Positions 1 to 10,250 are shown, numbered from the stretch's first letter. The stretch is DNA of 64,000 bases from Pseudomonas sp. LS44 (GCF_024730785.1 NZ_CP102830.1:3510001-3574000), one strand, 5' to 3'. Notes: generated by a model not told the origin, from the letters alone. Translations and numbers: made by a program.

Positions 1-814
1 ATTCAGCTTGCTTGCGGCGACGAAGCTGCAGCAGGTATTGCATAGGCCCTGAAGCAGCGTACGCAAGGAAGATGAGCAGGAGGATACGAGGCGGATCACT
101 GAAAACCACCGCAAAGGCCAGCACCACCACCAAGATCGCCACAAAAGGCACTCGGCCCTTGAGGTCAAGATCCTTGAAGCTGTAGTACTTGATATTACTG
201 ACCATCAAGGAGCCCGCAGCCGCCACCAACAGGGCGACAAGGAACGAGATGTTTGATCCTTTGATACCGAAATCACTAAAAGCCCACACAGTACCCGCCA
301 CCACTCCTGCCGCCGCTGGACTGGCCAACCCGATAAAGTAACGTTTATCTACTTTGCCGATCTGGGTATTGAACCGCGCTAGACGTAGCGCCGCTCCTGC
401 GACATAGATGAAGGCGACGGCCAAACCTACACTGCGCAAATCCGACAATGCCCACTCAAAGGCTAACAGCGCAGGCGCTACACCAAAGGCCACCATGTCC
501 GACAACGAGTCATATTCAGCGCCGAAAGCGCTTTGCGTATTGGTCAGGCGTGCGACACGGCCGTCCAGACTATCCAGAACCATGGCGACGAAAATAGTCG
601 CTGCAGCCACCGAGAAGTTGCCGCTCATGGCATTGATGATGGAATAGAAACCGGCGAACAGATTCGCCGTGGTGAACAGGTTGGGCAACAGATAGATACC
701 GCGATGACGGACCTTGCGCCCTTCGGCATCGTGGCCCTCTTCAATATGCTCATCGATCGGGAGCAGGCTTTCTGCGTCGGAGGCCGAATTGGACTCCTCA
801 GGACGTTCGTTCAT
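1..814 (-). CDS. pssA: CDP-diacylglycerol--serine O-phosphatidyltransferase (3' end outside window)
   Basis: Makes phosphatidylserine from CDP-diacylglycerol and L-serine at the inner membrane, the committed step to phosphatidylethanolamine. I translated it directly: it starts MNERPEESN and carries the CDP-alcohol phosphotransferase signature D-S-L-D-G-R-V-A-R followed by an eight-residue gap, G-A-E-Y-D and S-L-S-D, the metal- and CDP-binding aspartates. Several hydrophobic helices follow, and about 271 codons are present before the sequence leaves the window. It lies downstream of ilvC on the same strand, behind an intrinsic terminator, the usual ilvC-pssA order in Pseudomonas. The C-terminus and stop codon are not visible. 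Confidence 0.93.
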   Translation of the reverse strand, partial: MNERPEESNSASDAESLLPIDEHIEEGHDAEGRKVRHRGIYLLPNLFTTANLFAGFYSIINAMSGNFSVAAATIFVAMVLDSLDGRVARLTNTQSAFGAEYDSLSDMVAFGVAPALLAFEWALSDLRSVGLAVAFIYVAGAALRLARFNTQIGKVDKRYFIGLASPAAAGVVAGTVWAFSDFGIKGSNISFLVALLVAAAGSLMVSNIKYYSFKDLDLKGRVPFVAILVVVLAFAVVFSDPPRILLLIFLAYAASGPMQYLLQLRRRKQAE

Positions 815-920
815 GAACAATACCTTGCAACGGGTTTGAGTTTTCGACAAAGCGGTTAGCGAGAGGTTCGCCCCGCGACAACACCCAAGCTTTATACCAG
901 AAGCCCTATCGCAGAACGAA

Positions 921-944
921 AAAACGCGGCCTAAGCCGCGTTTT
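921..944 (-). terminator. Intrinsic terminator after ilvC
   Basis: A 10-bp perfect stem (AAAACGCGGC paired with GCCGCGTTTT) with a 4-nt loop. Read on the minus strand it ends in a run of six T. It lies 19 bp beyond the ilvC stop codon and separates ilvC from pssA. Confidence 0.85.
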
Positions 945-962
945 CTCTGACAAGGCTGGAAC

Positions 963-2024
<1,062 letters not shown>

Positions 2025-2516
2025 TTAAATGCTCAGCACTTTGTCGCCACGGGCAATGCCCGTAACGCCACTGCGTACGGTTTCCAGAATCGCGGCCGTA
2101 CCGATTGCCTGAATAAAGCTGTCCAGCTTGTCGCTCGTGCCGGCCAGCTGGATGGTGTAGACGGTACTGGTCACGTCGACGATCTGTCCGCGGAAGATGT
2201 CCGTGGTGCGCTTGATCTCGGCGCGTTGAGCGCCGGTGGCCTTGACCTTGACCAGCATCAGCTCGCGCTCGATATGAGCGCTCTCCGACAGATTCACCAG
2301 CTTGACCACTTCGATCAATTTGTTGAGGTTCTTGGTGATCTGCTCGATCACCTCATCATGCCCAACGGTGGTCAAGGTCAGACGCGACAGGGTCGGGTCC
2401 TCGGTCGGCGCCACGGTCAGGCTTTCGATGTTGTAGTTACGCTGGGAGAACAGACCCACTACGCGCGACAGGGCGCCCGGTTCGTTTTCCAACAACAGGG
2501 AGATGATGTGTCGCAT
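2025..2516 (-). CDS. ilvH: Acetolactate synthase small (regulatory) subunit
   Basis: Regulatory subunit of acetohydroxyacid synthase; it binds valine and gives feedback inhibition of the catalytic subunit. The chosen start, MRHIISLLLENEPG, gives 163 residues, the usual length. An upstream in-frame ATG would add ten residues inside ilvI and looks spurious. The N-terminal ACT domain (about residues 3-78) contains the typical LLENEPGALSRVVGLFSQRN stretch, followed by the C-terminal ALS small-subunit domain. The start lies 2 bp after the ilvI stop, indicating translational coupling. Also called ilvN in some nomenclatures. Confidence 0.95.
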   Translation of the reverse strand: MRHIISLLLENEPGALSRVVGLFSQRNYNIESLTVAPTEDPTLSRLTLTTVGHDEVIEQITKNLNKLIEVVKLVNLSESAHIERELMLVKVKATGAQRAEIKRTTDIFRGQIVDVTSTVYTIQLAGTSDKLDSFIQAIGTAAILETVRSGVTGIARGDKVLSI

Positions 2517-2518
2517 GT

Positions 2519-4243
2519 TCAGGTCCGCTCCGTCTTGCTCAGCCACATATCACGCATCGAACCGTCGCGGATTTGCATCGGGTAAACATGCTCGGCGGTA
2601 TCGACTTGGATATCGAGGAATACCAGGCGATTCTTCATCGCGAAGGCTTCTTCCATCTTTGGCTTGAGGTCTTGCAGATCGGTGATCCGCATGCCGACGT
2701 GACCGTAGGCTTCGGCTAGCTTGACGAAGTCCGGCAGCGACTCCATGTAGGAGTGCGAATAACGGCTGCTGTACTGCATGTCCTGCCACTGACGCACCAT
2801 GCCCAACGCGCCGTTATTCAAATTAATGATCTTCACCGGCAAATCGTACTGCAGGCAGGTCGACAGCTCCTGAATATTCATCTGGATGCTGCCCTCGCCG
2901 GTCACGCAGGCGACGTCATTCTCCGGAAAATTCAGCTTGACGCCCATTGCAGCCGGAAAGCCGAAGCCCATGGTGCCGAGACCACCGGAGTTGATCCAGC
3001 GGTTAGGCTTATCGAACCGGTAATACTGGGCAGCGAACATCTGGTGCTGGCCGACATCCGAGGTGATGTAAGCATCGCCCTTGGTAACTTCCCAGAGGGT
3101 TTCGATAACGCTCTGCGGCTTGATGATCGAGCCATCACCCTTGTCATAAGGGAACATGCCACGACTGCCGCGCCACTCGTCGATCTGCTTCCACCAGCTA
3201 GCGACCACATCCTTATTCGGGCTCTGGCCGATTTCTTTAAGGATGGCGACCATTTCGGCCAGTACGCTGTCGACTGGACCAACGATCGGGATATCGGCCT
3301 TGATGGTTTTGGAGATCGAGGCCGGATCGATATCGACATGAATGATCTTGGCATTCGGGCAGAACTTGCTCGCACCGTTGATCACCCGGTCATCGAAACG
3401 CGCACCAACTGCAAAAATCACATCGGCATGATGCATCGCTAGGTTGGCCGTATAGCTACCGTGCATGCCCAGCATGCCAAGGAACTGACGATCAGTGCCA
3501 GGGAAGGCGCCAAGGCCCATCAGGGTATTGGTCACCGGCACGTTGAGCATCTGCGCGAGCTCGGTCAGCGGCTCGGCCGCTCCGCCCATGATCACCCCGC
3601 CACCGGCGTAGAAGATCGGACGTTTAGCCGCCAAAAGCATCTCTGCAGCCTTGCGGATCTGGCCGGAATGACCACGTACCGCTGGGCTGTAGGAACGCAG
3701 CTTGACCTTCTTCGGGTAGGCGTATTCAAACTTTTGGGTCGGATCGCCCATGTCTTTGGGAATATCCACCACGACCGGGCCCGGACGCCCGGACTGCGCC
3801 AGATAGAAGGCTTTCTTGATCACTTCCGGAATTTCCGACGGGTGCTTGATGATGAAGCTGTGCTTCACGATCGGCCGGGAAATACCAACCATATCGGTTT
3901 CCTGGAAGGCATCGGTACCGACCATGTTGCTCGGTACCTGACCGGAAATCACCACCATCGGAATCGAGTCCATATAGGCGGTAGCGATGCCGGTAATGGC
4001 GTTGGTCGCGCCAGGGCCGGAGGTGACCAGCACGACGCCCGGCTTGCCGGTAGCCCGCGCATAGCCATCGGCCATGTGAGTCGCCGCCTGCTCATGACGG
4101 ACCAGGATATGAGTCACATCAGGCTCTTTGAACAGAGCATCGTAAATATGCAGAAGGGCACCGCCAGGATACCCATAGATGTACTTCACGCCTTCGTCGC
4201 GCAATGAGCGGACGACCATTTCAGCGCCGGATAAGAGCTCCAC
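2519..4243 (-). CDS. ilvI: Acetolactate synthase large (catalytic) subunit
   Basis: Thiamine-diphosphate enzyme that condenses pyruvate with pyruvate or 2-ketobutyrate, the first common step of branched-chain amino acid synthesis. I chose the GTG start giving [11 protein letters not shown] because AGAGGTG lies 6 nt upstream; this gives 574 residues, the normal length. The longer ATG frame adds 17 residues with no family resemblance. Visible landmarks are [14 protein letters not shown] near the N-terminus with the catalytic glutamate shortly after ([15 protein letters not shown]) and the Mg-ThDP motif in the form GEGSIQMN, Glu replacing the more usual Asp of GDG. It heads the ilvI-ilvH-ilvC unit. 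Confidence 0.95.
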   Translation of the reverse strand: MELLSGAEMVVRSLRDEGVKYIYGYPGGALLHIYDALFKEPDVTHILVRHEQAATHMADGYARATGKPGVVLVTSGPGATNAITGIATAYMDSIPMVVISGQVPSNMVGTDAFQETDMVGISRPIVKHSFIIKHPSEIPEVIKKAFYLAQSGRPGPVVVDIPKDMGDPTQKFEYAYPKKVKLRSYSPAVRGHSGQIRKAAEMLLAAKRPIFYAGGGVIMGGAAEPLTELAQMLNVPVTNTLMGLGAFPGTDRQFLGMLGMHGSYTANLAMHHADVIFAVGARFDDRVINGASKFCPNAKIIHVDIDPASISKTIKADIPIVGPVDSVLAEMVAILKEIGQSPNKDVVASWWKQIDEWRGSRGMFPYDKGDGSIIKPQSVIETLWEVTKGDAYITSDVGQHQMFAAQYYRFDKPNRWINSGGLGTMGFGFPAAMGVKLNFPENDVACVTGEGSIQMNIQELSTCLQYDLPVKIINLNNGALGMVRQWQDMQYSSRYSHSYMESLPDFVKLAEAYGHVGMRITDLQDLKPKMEEAFAMKNRLVFLDIQVDTAEHVYPMQIRDGSMRDMWLSKTERT

Positions 4244-4661
4244 GTTTTTCACCTCTAGAACGCCAGAAGACCGCCCAAGCCGGACGGCTATCAAATAGGT
4301 TTACTGCCTAGCAGAGAGCATGAGCGACGGGTGGTCGCCGACTACGTCAGCTCCTGACTGAGCAAGTATTGGGAGCGGCCCTAGTGTTGCGGGACTCCCC
4401 CACCCAGCGCGAGGTAACGCGTTGCGGGTAAAGCTGGTCGGCGCGGGTAGCACCTCATGGTCTGCTGAGAAAAGCTGGCTTGCGGCTAGCCCACTACAGC
4501 GAACGTCGAATTGTTCGGATTCGACGGGAGCAAGTCAAGTCATACCTAGGCCTAATTCCCGCCACGGCTGTGACTTAACGCAGGATGACGATCGGCGGTA
4601 TTTGGTTATAGTAGCTGCCAGGCCTCGTGCCGATCATAAGCCGCTCACAAAAGGAATCCGC
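4244..4661. other. Divergent intergenic region between ilvI and the DUF4124 gene
   Basis: About 420 bp without a convincing gene. On the minus strand it is the ilvI leader. It contains a small perfect hairpin (CGTCGAAT/ATTCGACG, 4504-4526) and a GC-rich hairpin just before the ilvI ribosome-binding site. I looked for a branched-chain-amino-acid-rich leader peptide and saw none. On the plus strand a -10-like TATAGT at 4607-4612 could serve the DUF4124 gene, but no good -35 accompanies it. Confidence 0.5.
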
Positions 4662-5096
4662 ATGCGTCGCATGATGCTCACCGGCAGTTTGTTATTCGCC
4701 CTGAGTGCTACCGCAATGGCCAGCCAGGTGTACAAATGGGTCGATGACAAAGGCATTACCCACTTCGGCGCGCAACCACCACAAGGTCAAGCTGCCACCT
4801 CCGTCAACACCGTGGTGCCGACTGGCAAGTCTTCGCCGCCAATCACCCCGCCCGCGCAAACCGCTGACGATACCGAGCAGAAAGCCATCGACAGCAAGGT
4901 CAAGAAGGAAGTGGCGGAACAAGAGACCGAGCGCAAAAAATTCTGCGAGAACACTCGCATCAATCTCGCCCAACTTCAAAACAACCCGCGCCTGCGCGTG
5001 ACCGAAGCCAACGGCGAAGTGCGCCGAGTGGATGAGGATGAGCGTCAGAAACGCATCGGCGAGGCCGAAAAAGCCATCAAGGATAATTGCCAGTAA
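4662..5096 (+). CDS. DUF4124 domain-containing periplasmic protein
   Basis: Function unknown. The start MRRMMLTGSLL is preceded by AAGGA at a good distance; the longer frame upstream has no such support. The first 20 residues form a signal peptide ending ATAMAS. A DUF4124 domain follows (VYKWVDDKGITHFGAQPP, about residues 22-40), a short tryptophan-containing module found at the N-terminus of many exported proteobacterial proteins. The rest is low-complexity and charged, with a probable coiled coil (KVKKEVAEQETERKKF). Total 144 residues. It is convergent with the yqcC-like gene. Confidence 0.8.
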   Translation: MRRMMLTGSLLFALSATAMASQVYKWVDDKGITHFGAQPPQGQAATSVNTVVPTGKSSPPITPPAQTADDTEQKAIDSKVKKEVAEQETERKKFCENTRINLAQLQNNPRLRVTEANGEVRRVDEDERQKRIGEAEKAIKDNCQ

Positions 5097-5123
5097 CTCT
5101 GGGCGGCTCAGACCGCCCGAGTT
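5095..5123. terminator. Hairpin shared by two convergent genes, overlapping both stop codons
   Basis: AACTC-T-GGGCGG and CCGCCC-GAGTT form a near-perfect stem around a 6-nt loop. It starts inside the stop codon of the plus-strand DUF4124 gene and covers the stop codon of the minus-strand gene. No T-tract follows on either strand, so termination efficiency is uncertain. Confidence 0.6.
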
Positions 5124-5437
5124 ATCAGCCGATCGAACCCATCCAGCAAAGACAAGAGCGTTTTAGCTTTCAACGGCTGCTCGCGATAGACCACGTCAGC
5201 CATGTGGCGAATCCCTGAGACCTCCGGCAGCGGCCCGCCGCTCTCGAGGATGATCTTCATGCGTGGCAGGAAGATCCATTGCAGCCACTCCTCGAACTCC
5301 AAGGTGTCGACGCAGAAAGGCTCCTGACTGGCTAACGCCGCCTCTGCCGGCGACTCCAGCGACCACCAGCCCTGCACCCGCAGCTCTCGCTCGATCAGCA
5401 ATAACTGCTCCGCCACTGCTGACACGCGCGAATCCAT
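5108..5437 (-). CDS. YqcC family (DUF446) protein
   Basis: Small cytosolic protein of unknown function, 109 residues, the usual length of the YqcC/DUF446 family. Family features are the N-terminal helix with LLLIERELRVQGWW, then a Phe/Trp-rich segment (FCVDTLEFEEWLQWIFLPRM) and the GGPLPEVSGI turn. Its ATG overlaps the last base of the upstream TPR lipoprotein stop codon (TGATG), so the two are probably translated together. The family assignment is confident; no biochemical role can be inferred. Confidence 0.85.
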   Translation of the reverse strand: MDSRVSAVAEQLLLIERELRVQGWWSLESPAEAALASQEPFCVDTLEFEEWLQWIFLPRMKIILESGGPLPEVSGIRHMADVVYREQPLKAKTLLSLLDGFDRLITRAV

Positions 5438-6165
5438 CAGAGATTAACCCGCGCCCGCTCACGAGCCTGGGCGGCGCCGGCGGCATTGCCTTGACGCTCG
5501 CGAGCCTGAGCAATCAAACCCCACAGACTGGCCTGCAACGACGGCCGGCCACCGGCATAACTCAAACCGCGCTGCGCCAGTTGTTCGGCCTGCGCCGCTT
5601 CGCCTTGGGCCAGGCGCACCTCCGCCAAGCGGTAGAGCACTTGCGGTTCACGCGGAGCGATGCGCTGAGCGCGCTCCAGGCTGGATGCCGCGCCGTTCAG
5701 ATCACCACCGCCCTGTTGTTGTTGCGCCGTGGTCAACAGTGCCAAGACGGGGCCATCGAGCTGCTCGTCCGCGGCCAGACCGCCCGATGACGGAATGCCA
5801 CTCGGCGCGGTAGGCGCCGGAGAGCTATAGCTGGGCGATACACCAGCGCCACCGATACTGCCTGTCGGTGCGCCAACCGCTGGACCCGGTGTAATGGGGC
5901 CGCTGTCGATCGATCCGGAAATAGGCGCGCTGGCCGCTGGGAACGCCTGGCTGGACGATGCGCCCGGCACCATCACCACCACACCAGAATCCTGCGGGAC
6001 CGCCTGAGGACGGGCCTGTGCAGGCGCCGGACGATAAGCGCCGCCCTCCTGCTCCTCGGAAATCGAGGCGCCCGAGTCCACGACCGGAATGGCGCTACGT
6101 TGAGGTGAAGCACAACCGCTAAGCAATACGCCGGACACCAGCGCAGGAATCAACCACTTGTTCAC
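5437..6165 (-). CDS. Tetratricopeptide-repeat lipoprotein
   Basis: The N-terminus has a lipoprotein signal peptide with lipobox LSGC, acylated Cys at residue 18, so the mature 225-residue protein is probably membrane-anchored in the periplasm. Residues about 25-125 are low-complexity Pro/Ser/Gly/Ala. The C-terminal 110 residues are TPR-like (ALLTTAQQQQGGGDLNGAASSLERAQRIAP, then EPQVLYRLAEVRLAQGEAAQAEQLAQRGLS). It lies 43 bp downstream of mrcB on the same strand, and an accessory role to PBP1b is an inference from position only. Confidence 0.8.
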   Translation of the reverse strand: MNKWLIPALVSGVLLSGCASPQRSAIPVVDSGASISEEQEGGAYRPAPAQARPQAVPQDSGVVVMVPGASSSQAFPAASAPISGSIDSGPITPGPAVGAPTGSIGGAGVSPSYSSPAPTAPSGIPSSGGLAADEQLDGPVLALLTTAQQQQGGGDLNGAASSLERAQRIAPREPQVLYRLAEVRLAQGEAAQAEQLAQRGLSYAGGRPSLQASLWGLIAQARERQGNAAGAAQARERARVNL

Positions 6166-6208
6166 AGCCCATCCTCGTTACGTTGCAGCGCTCTGACTAC
6201 GCGCGCCT

Positions 6209-8533
6209 TCAGTTCATCCAGCCTCGTACCCAATCCATCACCGCATCGGCCGGAGCCATCCCGCAGGCGGGGCCGGCTGGCGGTTCACTGCCGCGAATAT
6301 ACGGCATCTGTACCGCATTCGGGCAGCCGGCGGCCGAGCCCTGCCCAGTGCCTGCGTCGATCCATGCCTGCACCACGTTATCGGGCAACGGCATGTTCAG
6401 CGGCAGCGGATCGGCACGCCGCATAAAACCTGTCCACACCTGTAAAGCACCGGTCGCACCCGTCAGTGGCGTGGGTCCATTATCGTCGCGCCCCAGCCAC
6501 ACTACGGCGAGCAAATCCTGGCTGAAACCGGCGAACCAGCTGTCCCGCGAGTCATTACTGGTACCGGTCTTGCCGGCCAGATTCAGCGAGCTGGGCAACT
6601 GGCTATAGACCGAACGCCCCGTACCCTCGCGCATGACCCGCTGCATAGCGTTCTGCACCAGATAAATCGCACCCGAATCGAAGCGCTGCTGCACCTGGAA
6701 GGGATAACGCTTGAGGGGTTGACCATCAGCAGTGAGCACGCTGCGGATACCGCGCAGCGGCGTGTTGAAACCACCATTGGCGAGGGTTTGGTACATCGTC
6801 GCCACTTCGACCGGGCTCAGTGCACCAGCACCCAAGAGCATCGACGGATAAGCCGGCCATTCGCGCGACACTCCCAGTCGGCCAAGGGTTTTCAGCACAT
6901 TCGGCACGCCCACTTCCAGCCCAAGCTTGGCGGTGGAGAGGTTGTAGGAATTGGCCAGGCCCTGATAGAGATAGATAGCGCCATGCGCCTTGCGGTCGTA
7001 GTTCTGCGGGCGCCACACCTGGCCGTCCTGCCCCTTCACCGAGAACGGTTCGTCCGCCAACCAGCTGGTCAAGGTGTACTGGCTGGGCCGTTCCAGTGCC
7101 GTCAGGTAGACCGCTGGCTTGATCAACGAGCCAATCGGCCGGACCGCGTCCAATGCGCGATTGAAACCGGCGAAGCGGGGCTGGCGACTGCCGATCATGG
7201 CCTGCACTTCACCGGTCTCGGGATTGGTCACGACCATCGCCGCCTCCACCTGATCGACACCTTTGCGCCCGCTCAGACTTTTCAGCGTCGCCGCCATGGA
7301 GCCCTCGGCCTTGAACTGCAGAATCGGATCGAAACTGGTGAAAATTCGCAGCCCCTCTTCGGTCAAATCCTCATCACGATAATCCTGACGCAGTTGGCGC
7401 TTTACCAGATCGAGAAATGCCGGATAGGAACTGTCGGCCATACTTCCGCGCGAGGTGACGCCCAGCGGACGAGCCTTCGCGGCGGCAGCTTCATCGGCGC
7501 TCACCACGCCTTGCTCGGCCAGCACATCAAGAATCAGATTCCGCCGTACCAATGCCCGCTCGGGGTTGCGTCGCGGGTTGTAGTAGGTCGGCCCCTTGAC
7601 CATACCGACCAGCAAGGCCACTTGGTGCAACTTCAACTCGGCGAAAGGCTGGCTAAAGAAGTACTGGCTGGCCAGACCAAAACCATGCACGGCGCGCTGA
7701 CCGTCCTGCCCGAGGAACACCTCATTGAGGTAAGCCTCGAGAATTTCCCGCTTGTCGTAATGCAACTCCAGCAAGACCGCCATCATCGCTTCGGTGGCCT
7801 TACGGGCGATGCTTCGCTCATTGGTCAGGTAGAAGTTCTTGACTAGCTGCTGGGTCAGCGTACTACCGCCCTGCCGCAGCTGGCCGCTGCTGGCGTTGAC
7901 CCAGACGGCCCGGGCGATGGACTTCGGCGATACCCCGTGGTGATTGAAGAACTCTCGGTCCTCGACTGCCACCAGGGTCTCCACCAGATAAGGCGGTACC
8001 TGATCGAGTTTGATGAGGATGCGATCCTCGTTATGCACCGGGTAGATCCCGCCAATTAGCAAAGGCTCCAGGCGCGCGACGGCCAGTTCCGCGCCATTGG
8101 CCTGACTGAGACCGGCCACATAATCCCCGGAGAAACGCACACGCACGCGCTGGGCCGGCTCGGCGCCTTCATAGAATTGAAAGCCGCGGGTATTCAGTTC
8201 GACATTATTACCGGCGACAGCAGCCGCGCCAGGACCGTTGGCCACCGACTCACGGCGATAACCCAATGCATCGAGTTCAGCCAAGAAGTCACTCTTGGCT
8301 AGCTTTTGGCCAACGAATAACTCCAGCGGACGGGCATAGACCTTGGCCGGAATGGTCCAGCGCTTGCCGGAGAACTTTTCCTGCACCACGGCGTCCAGAT
8401 ACACGGCAAAACCAGCCAGCACAACCAAGCCGACAAGGCCTAGCTTGAAGGCCCAGCCAAGCCAGGGACGGATGCCGGAGGAGCCGCGTTTTTTGCGCGA
8501 TTGAGGGGAGCGGGAGGATCGTGGTCGAGTCAT
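6209..8533 (-). CDS. mrcB: Penicillin-binding protein 1B (bifunctional transglycosylase/transpeptidase)
   Basis: Class A PBP that polymerises lipid II and cross-links peptidoglycan at the inner-membrane outer face. Domain order over 774 residues: basic cytoplasmic tail, one membrane anchor (about 29-48), UB2H-like region (about 65-150), glycosyltransferase family 51 domain with catalytic Glu191 in VAVEDREFFNHHGVSP and the GSTLTQQLVKN motif, then the transpeptidase domain with SxxK at Ser469-Lys472 (SLIK), SYN in LANSYNLS and KTGTS. All catalytic motifs are intact. The UB2H region implies activation by an outer-membrane LpoB/LpoP-type lipoprotein; the adjacent TPR lipoprotein is a candidate partner (inference; P. 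aeruginosa LpoP is a TPR lipoprotein). Confidence 0.95.
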   Translation of the reverse strand: MTRPRSSRSPQSRKKRGSSGIRPWLGWAFKLGLVGLVVLAGFAVYLDAVVQEKFSGKRWTIPAKVYARPLELFVGQKLAKSDFLAELDALGYRRESVANGPGAAAVAGNNVELNTRGFQFYEGAEPAQRVRVRFSGDYVAGLSQANGAELAVARLEPLLIGGIYPVHNEDRILIKLDQVPPYLVETLVAVEDREFFNHHGVSPKSIARAVWVNASSGQLRQGGSTLTQQLVKNFYLTNERSIARKATEAMMAVLLELHYDKREILEAYLNEVFLGQDGQRAVHGFGLASQYFFSQPFAELKLHQVALLVGMVKGPTYYNPRRNPERALVRRNLILDVLAEQGVVSADEAAAAKARPLGVTSRGSMADSSYPAFLDLVKRQLRQDYRDEDLTEEGLRIFTSFDPILQFKAEGSMAATLKSLSGRKGVDQVEAAMVVTNPETGEVQAMIGSRQPRFAGFNRALDAVRPIGSLIKPAVYLTALERPSQYTLTSWLADEPFSVKGQDGQVWRPQNYDRKAHGAIYLYQGLANSYNLSTAKLGLEVGVPNVLKTLGRLGVSREWPAYPSMLLGAGALSPVEVATMYQTLANGGFNTPLRGIRSVLTADGQPLKRYPFQVQQRFDSGAIYLVQNAMQRVMREGTGRSVYSQLPSSLNLAGKTGTSNDSRDSWFAGFSQDLLAVVWLGRDDNGPTPLTGATGALQVWTGFMRRADPLPLNMPLPDNVVQAWIDAGTGQGSAAGCPNAVQMPYIRGSEPPAGPACGMAPADAVMDWVRGWMN

Positions 8534-8585
8534 GGCGGCGCATTATACGCACTTTGCCGAGGCCCGGCAGGCGCCCTCCGGCGGT

Positions 8586-8613
8586 TTGCATGACCTCCCC
8601 CACAGGCCATAAT
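8586..8613 (+). promoter_or_regulatory. Possible sigma70 promoter for the APH/ATPase gene
   Basis: TTGCAT and CATAAT are separated by 16 bp and lie about 40 bp upstream of the GTG start of the next plus-strand gene, in the divergent region with mrcB. A weak match. Confidence 0.3.
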
Positions 8614-8649
8614 GCCGCTCTCTATTAAGACCGAATGCAAGGATCGTCC

Positions 8650-10212
8650 GTGAGCCAGACCCTGATCGCCGCGCTGCAGAACCCCGCCCTTTATCCGCAC
8701 CCGGTAGAGACGTTCCAGGTCATTGAGACGCATATTTCCTGGGTGCTGCTGACCGGCCCCTACGCTTACAAGATCAAGAAGCCGGTGAACTTCGGCTTCC
8801 TCGACTTCACCGAGCTGGCTGGCCGTCAGCACTTCTGCAGCGAGGAACTGCGCCTCAACCAACGCCTAACCGAAGGCCTGTATCTCGAGGTTTTGCCGAT
8901 CACTGGCAGCATGCAATCACCGCAACTGGGTGGCGACGGCCCGGTCATCGAATATGCCCTGAAGATGCGCCAGTTTCCGCAGAGCCAATTGCTCAGCGAA
9001 GTTCAGTCGCGCGGCGAACTGACCACCGCGCACATCGATGCACTCGCCAAACAGATCGCCGACTTCCATGCGCAGACCCCGGCCGTCCCCGCCGACCATC
9101 CCCTGTGCTCGCCGCAGGCTATCGTGGCGCCGACGCGCGAGAACTTCGCACAGATCCGCCCGCTTCTCAGCGACAAATCCGACCTGCAGCGACTAGATGC
9201 TTTGGAAGCCTGGGCCGAAGCCAGCTTCAGCCGACTGGAAGCGTTGCTGGCCGAGCGCGCGAGCAGCAACTCGATCCGCGAATGCCATGGAGACATTCAT
9301 CTGGGCAACGCGGCACTACTGGATGGTCAAGTGGTCTTGTTCGACTGCATCGAGTTCAACGAACCGTTCCGCTTGATCGACATCGCCTCGGATATCGCCT
9401 TCCTGGCAATGGACCTGGAAGACCGCAATCTCAAGCCCCTCGCCCGGCGCCTCGTCAATGCCTGGCTGGAGCATACCGGCGACTACGCCGCGCTGGAGCT
9501 GCTCAACTTCTATAAGGCGTATCGCGCCATGGTCCGCGCCAAGGTCAATCTATTCCGCCTCGGCCAAGAAACGGACGCCGTGCAACGCGCGGTTATTCTC
9601 CGTCAATACCGCAACTATGCCGCGCTGGCCGAGAGCTACAGCGCCATCCCGTCACGCTTACTGGCCATCACCCACGGCGTTTCCGCCGTGGGCAAAAGCC
9701 ATGTCGCCATGCGTCTAGTCGAAGCATTGGGTGCCATCCGCCTGCGTTCGGATGTCGAGCGCAAGCGCCTGTTCGGCGAACAAAGCGCCAGTGCGCATGG
9801 GAAACTGCAGGCCGGCATCTACACCCCGGACGCCACCGCCGCTACTTATCAGCGACTCCACCAACTGGCCGCCGGCGCCTTGCAGGCTGGCTTTCCAGTA
9901 GTGATTGACGCGGCTTACCTGCAACGGAGCCAACGCCTGGAAGCCAGCCAGATTGCCGCCAGCACCGGAGTACCCTTCCTGATCCTCGACTGCCAGGCCC
10001 CGCAGGCGGTGATTGCCGAATGGTTGGTCCAGCGGCAGCAAGCCGGCTCCGATCCGTCCGACGCCACCTTGGAAGTCGTTGAAGCCCAGCAGGCTAACCG
10101 CGAACCGTTGAGCGCTGACGAGTTGATTAGCAGCAAACGCGTCGACACCCACGAGGCGGCGAGCCTGGATAACTTGATCGCCGCTATTCGCCAGCGCTTG
10201 CCAGGCCTCTGA
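8650..10212 (+). CDS. Aminoglycoside phosphotransferase-like/P-loop ATPase fusion protein
   Basis: Two-domain protein of 520 residues. The N-terminal half is a kinase fold of the APH/choline-kinase family with Brenner motif CHGDIHLGN (His213, Asp215) and a following metal-site segment LFDCIEFNEPFRLIDIASD. The C-terminal half is a P-loop kinase domain (Walker A GVSAVGKS at about 343-350; RLRSDVERKRLF). Such fusions are widely conserved in proteobacteria; the substrate is unknown and there is no reason to read it as drug resistance. A GTG start was preferred because AAGGA lies 6 nt upstream; the ATG five codons earlier overlaps that site. Confidence 0.82.
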   Translation: MSQTLIAALQNPALYPHPVETFQVIETHISWVLLTGPYAYKIKKPVNFGFLDFTELAGRQHFCSEELRLNQRLTEGLYLEVLPITGSMQSPQLGGDGPVIEYALKMRQFPQSQLLSEVQSRGELTTAHIDALAKQIADFHAQTPAVPADHPLCSPQAIVAPTRENFAQIRPLLSDKSDLQRLDALEAWAEASFSRLEALLAERASSNSIRECHGDIHLGNAALLDGQVVLFDCIEFNEPFRLIDIASDIAFLAMDLEDRNLKPLARRLVNAWLEHTGDYAALELLNFYKAYRAMVRAKVNLFRLGQETDAVQRAVILRQYRNYAALAESYSAIPSRLLAITHGVSAVGKSHVAMRLVEALGAIRLRSDVERKRLFGEQSASAHGKLQAGIYTPDATAATYQRLHQLAAGALQAGFPVVIDAAYLQRSQRLEASQIAASTGVPFLILDCQAPQAVIAEWLVQRQQAGSDPSDATLEVVEAQQANREPLSADELISSKRVDTHEAASLDNLIAAIRQRLPGL

Positions 10213-10226
10213 ACACGCATGAAATC

Positions 10227-10250
10227 TGCGCCGCCATGCAGGGCGGCGCA
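10227..10250 (+). terminator. Hairpin downstream of the APH/ATPase gene
   Basis: TGCGCCGCC and GGCGGCGCA pair perfectly around a 6-nt loop, 14 bp after the stop codon. No T-run follows, so it may be a 3' stabiliser rather than an efficient terminator. Confidence 0.5.

Noticed and set aside
4244..4600. Attenuation leader peptide for ilvI
   Set aside because: The short frames on the minus strand are not enriched in Val, Leu or Ile codons, and no hairpin with a T-run precedes ilvI.
4422..4661. N-terminal extension of the DUF4124 protein
   Set aside because: The signal peptide and Shine-Dalgarno both point to the ATG at 4662; the extension is intergenic sequence.
8542..8547. TATAAT on the minus strand just before mrcB
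   Set aside because: It would give an almost leaderless mRNA and has no -35 at the right distance; the CATTATACGC context is a common chance palindrome.
8650..10212. Aminoglycoside resistance gene
   Set aside because: Only the kinase fold is shared; the fusion with a P-loop domain and the conserved chromosomal place indicate a housekeeping protein.
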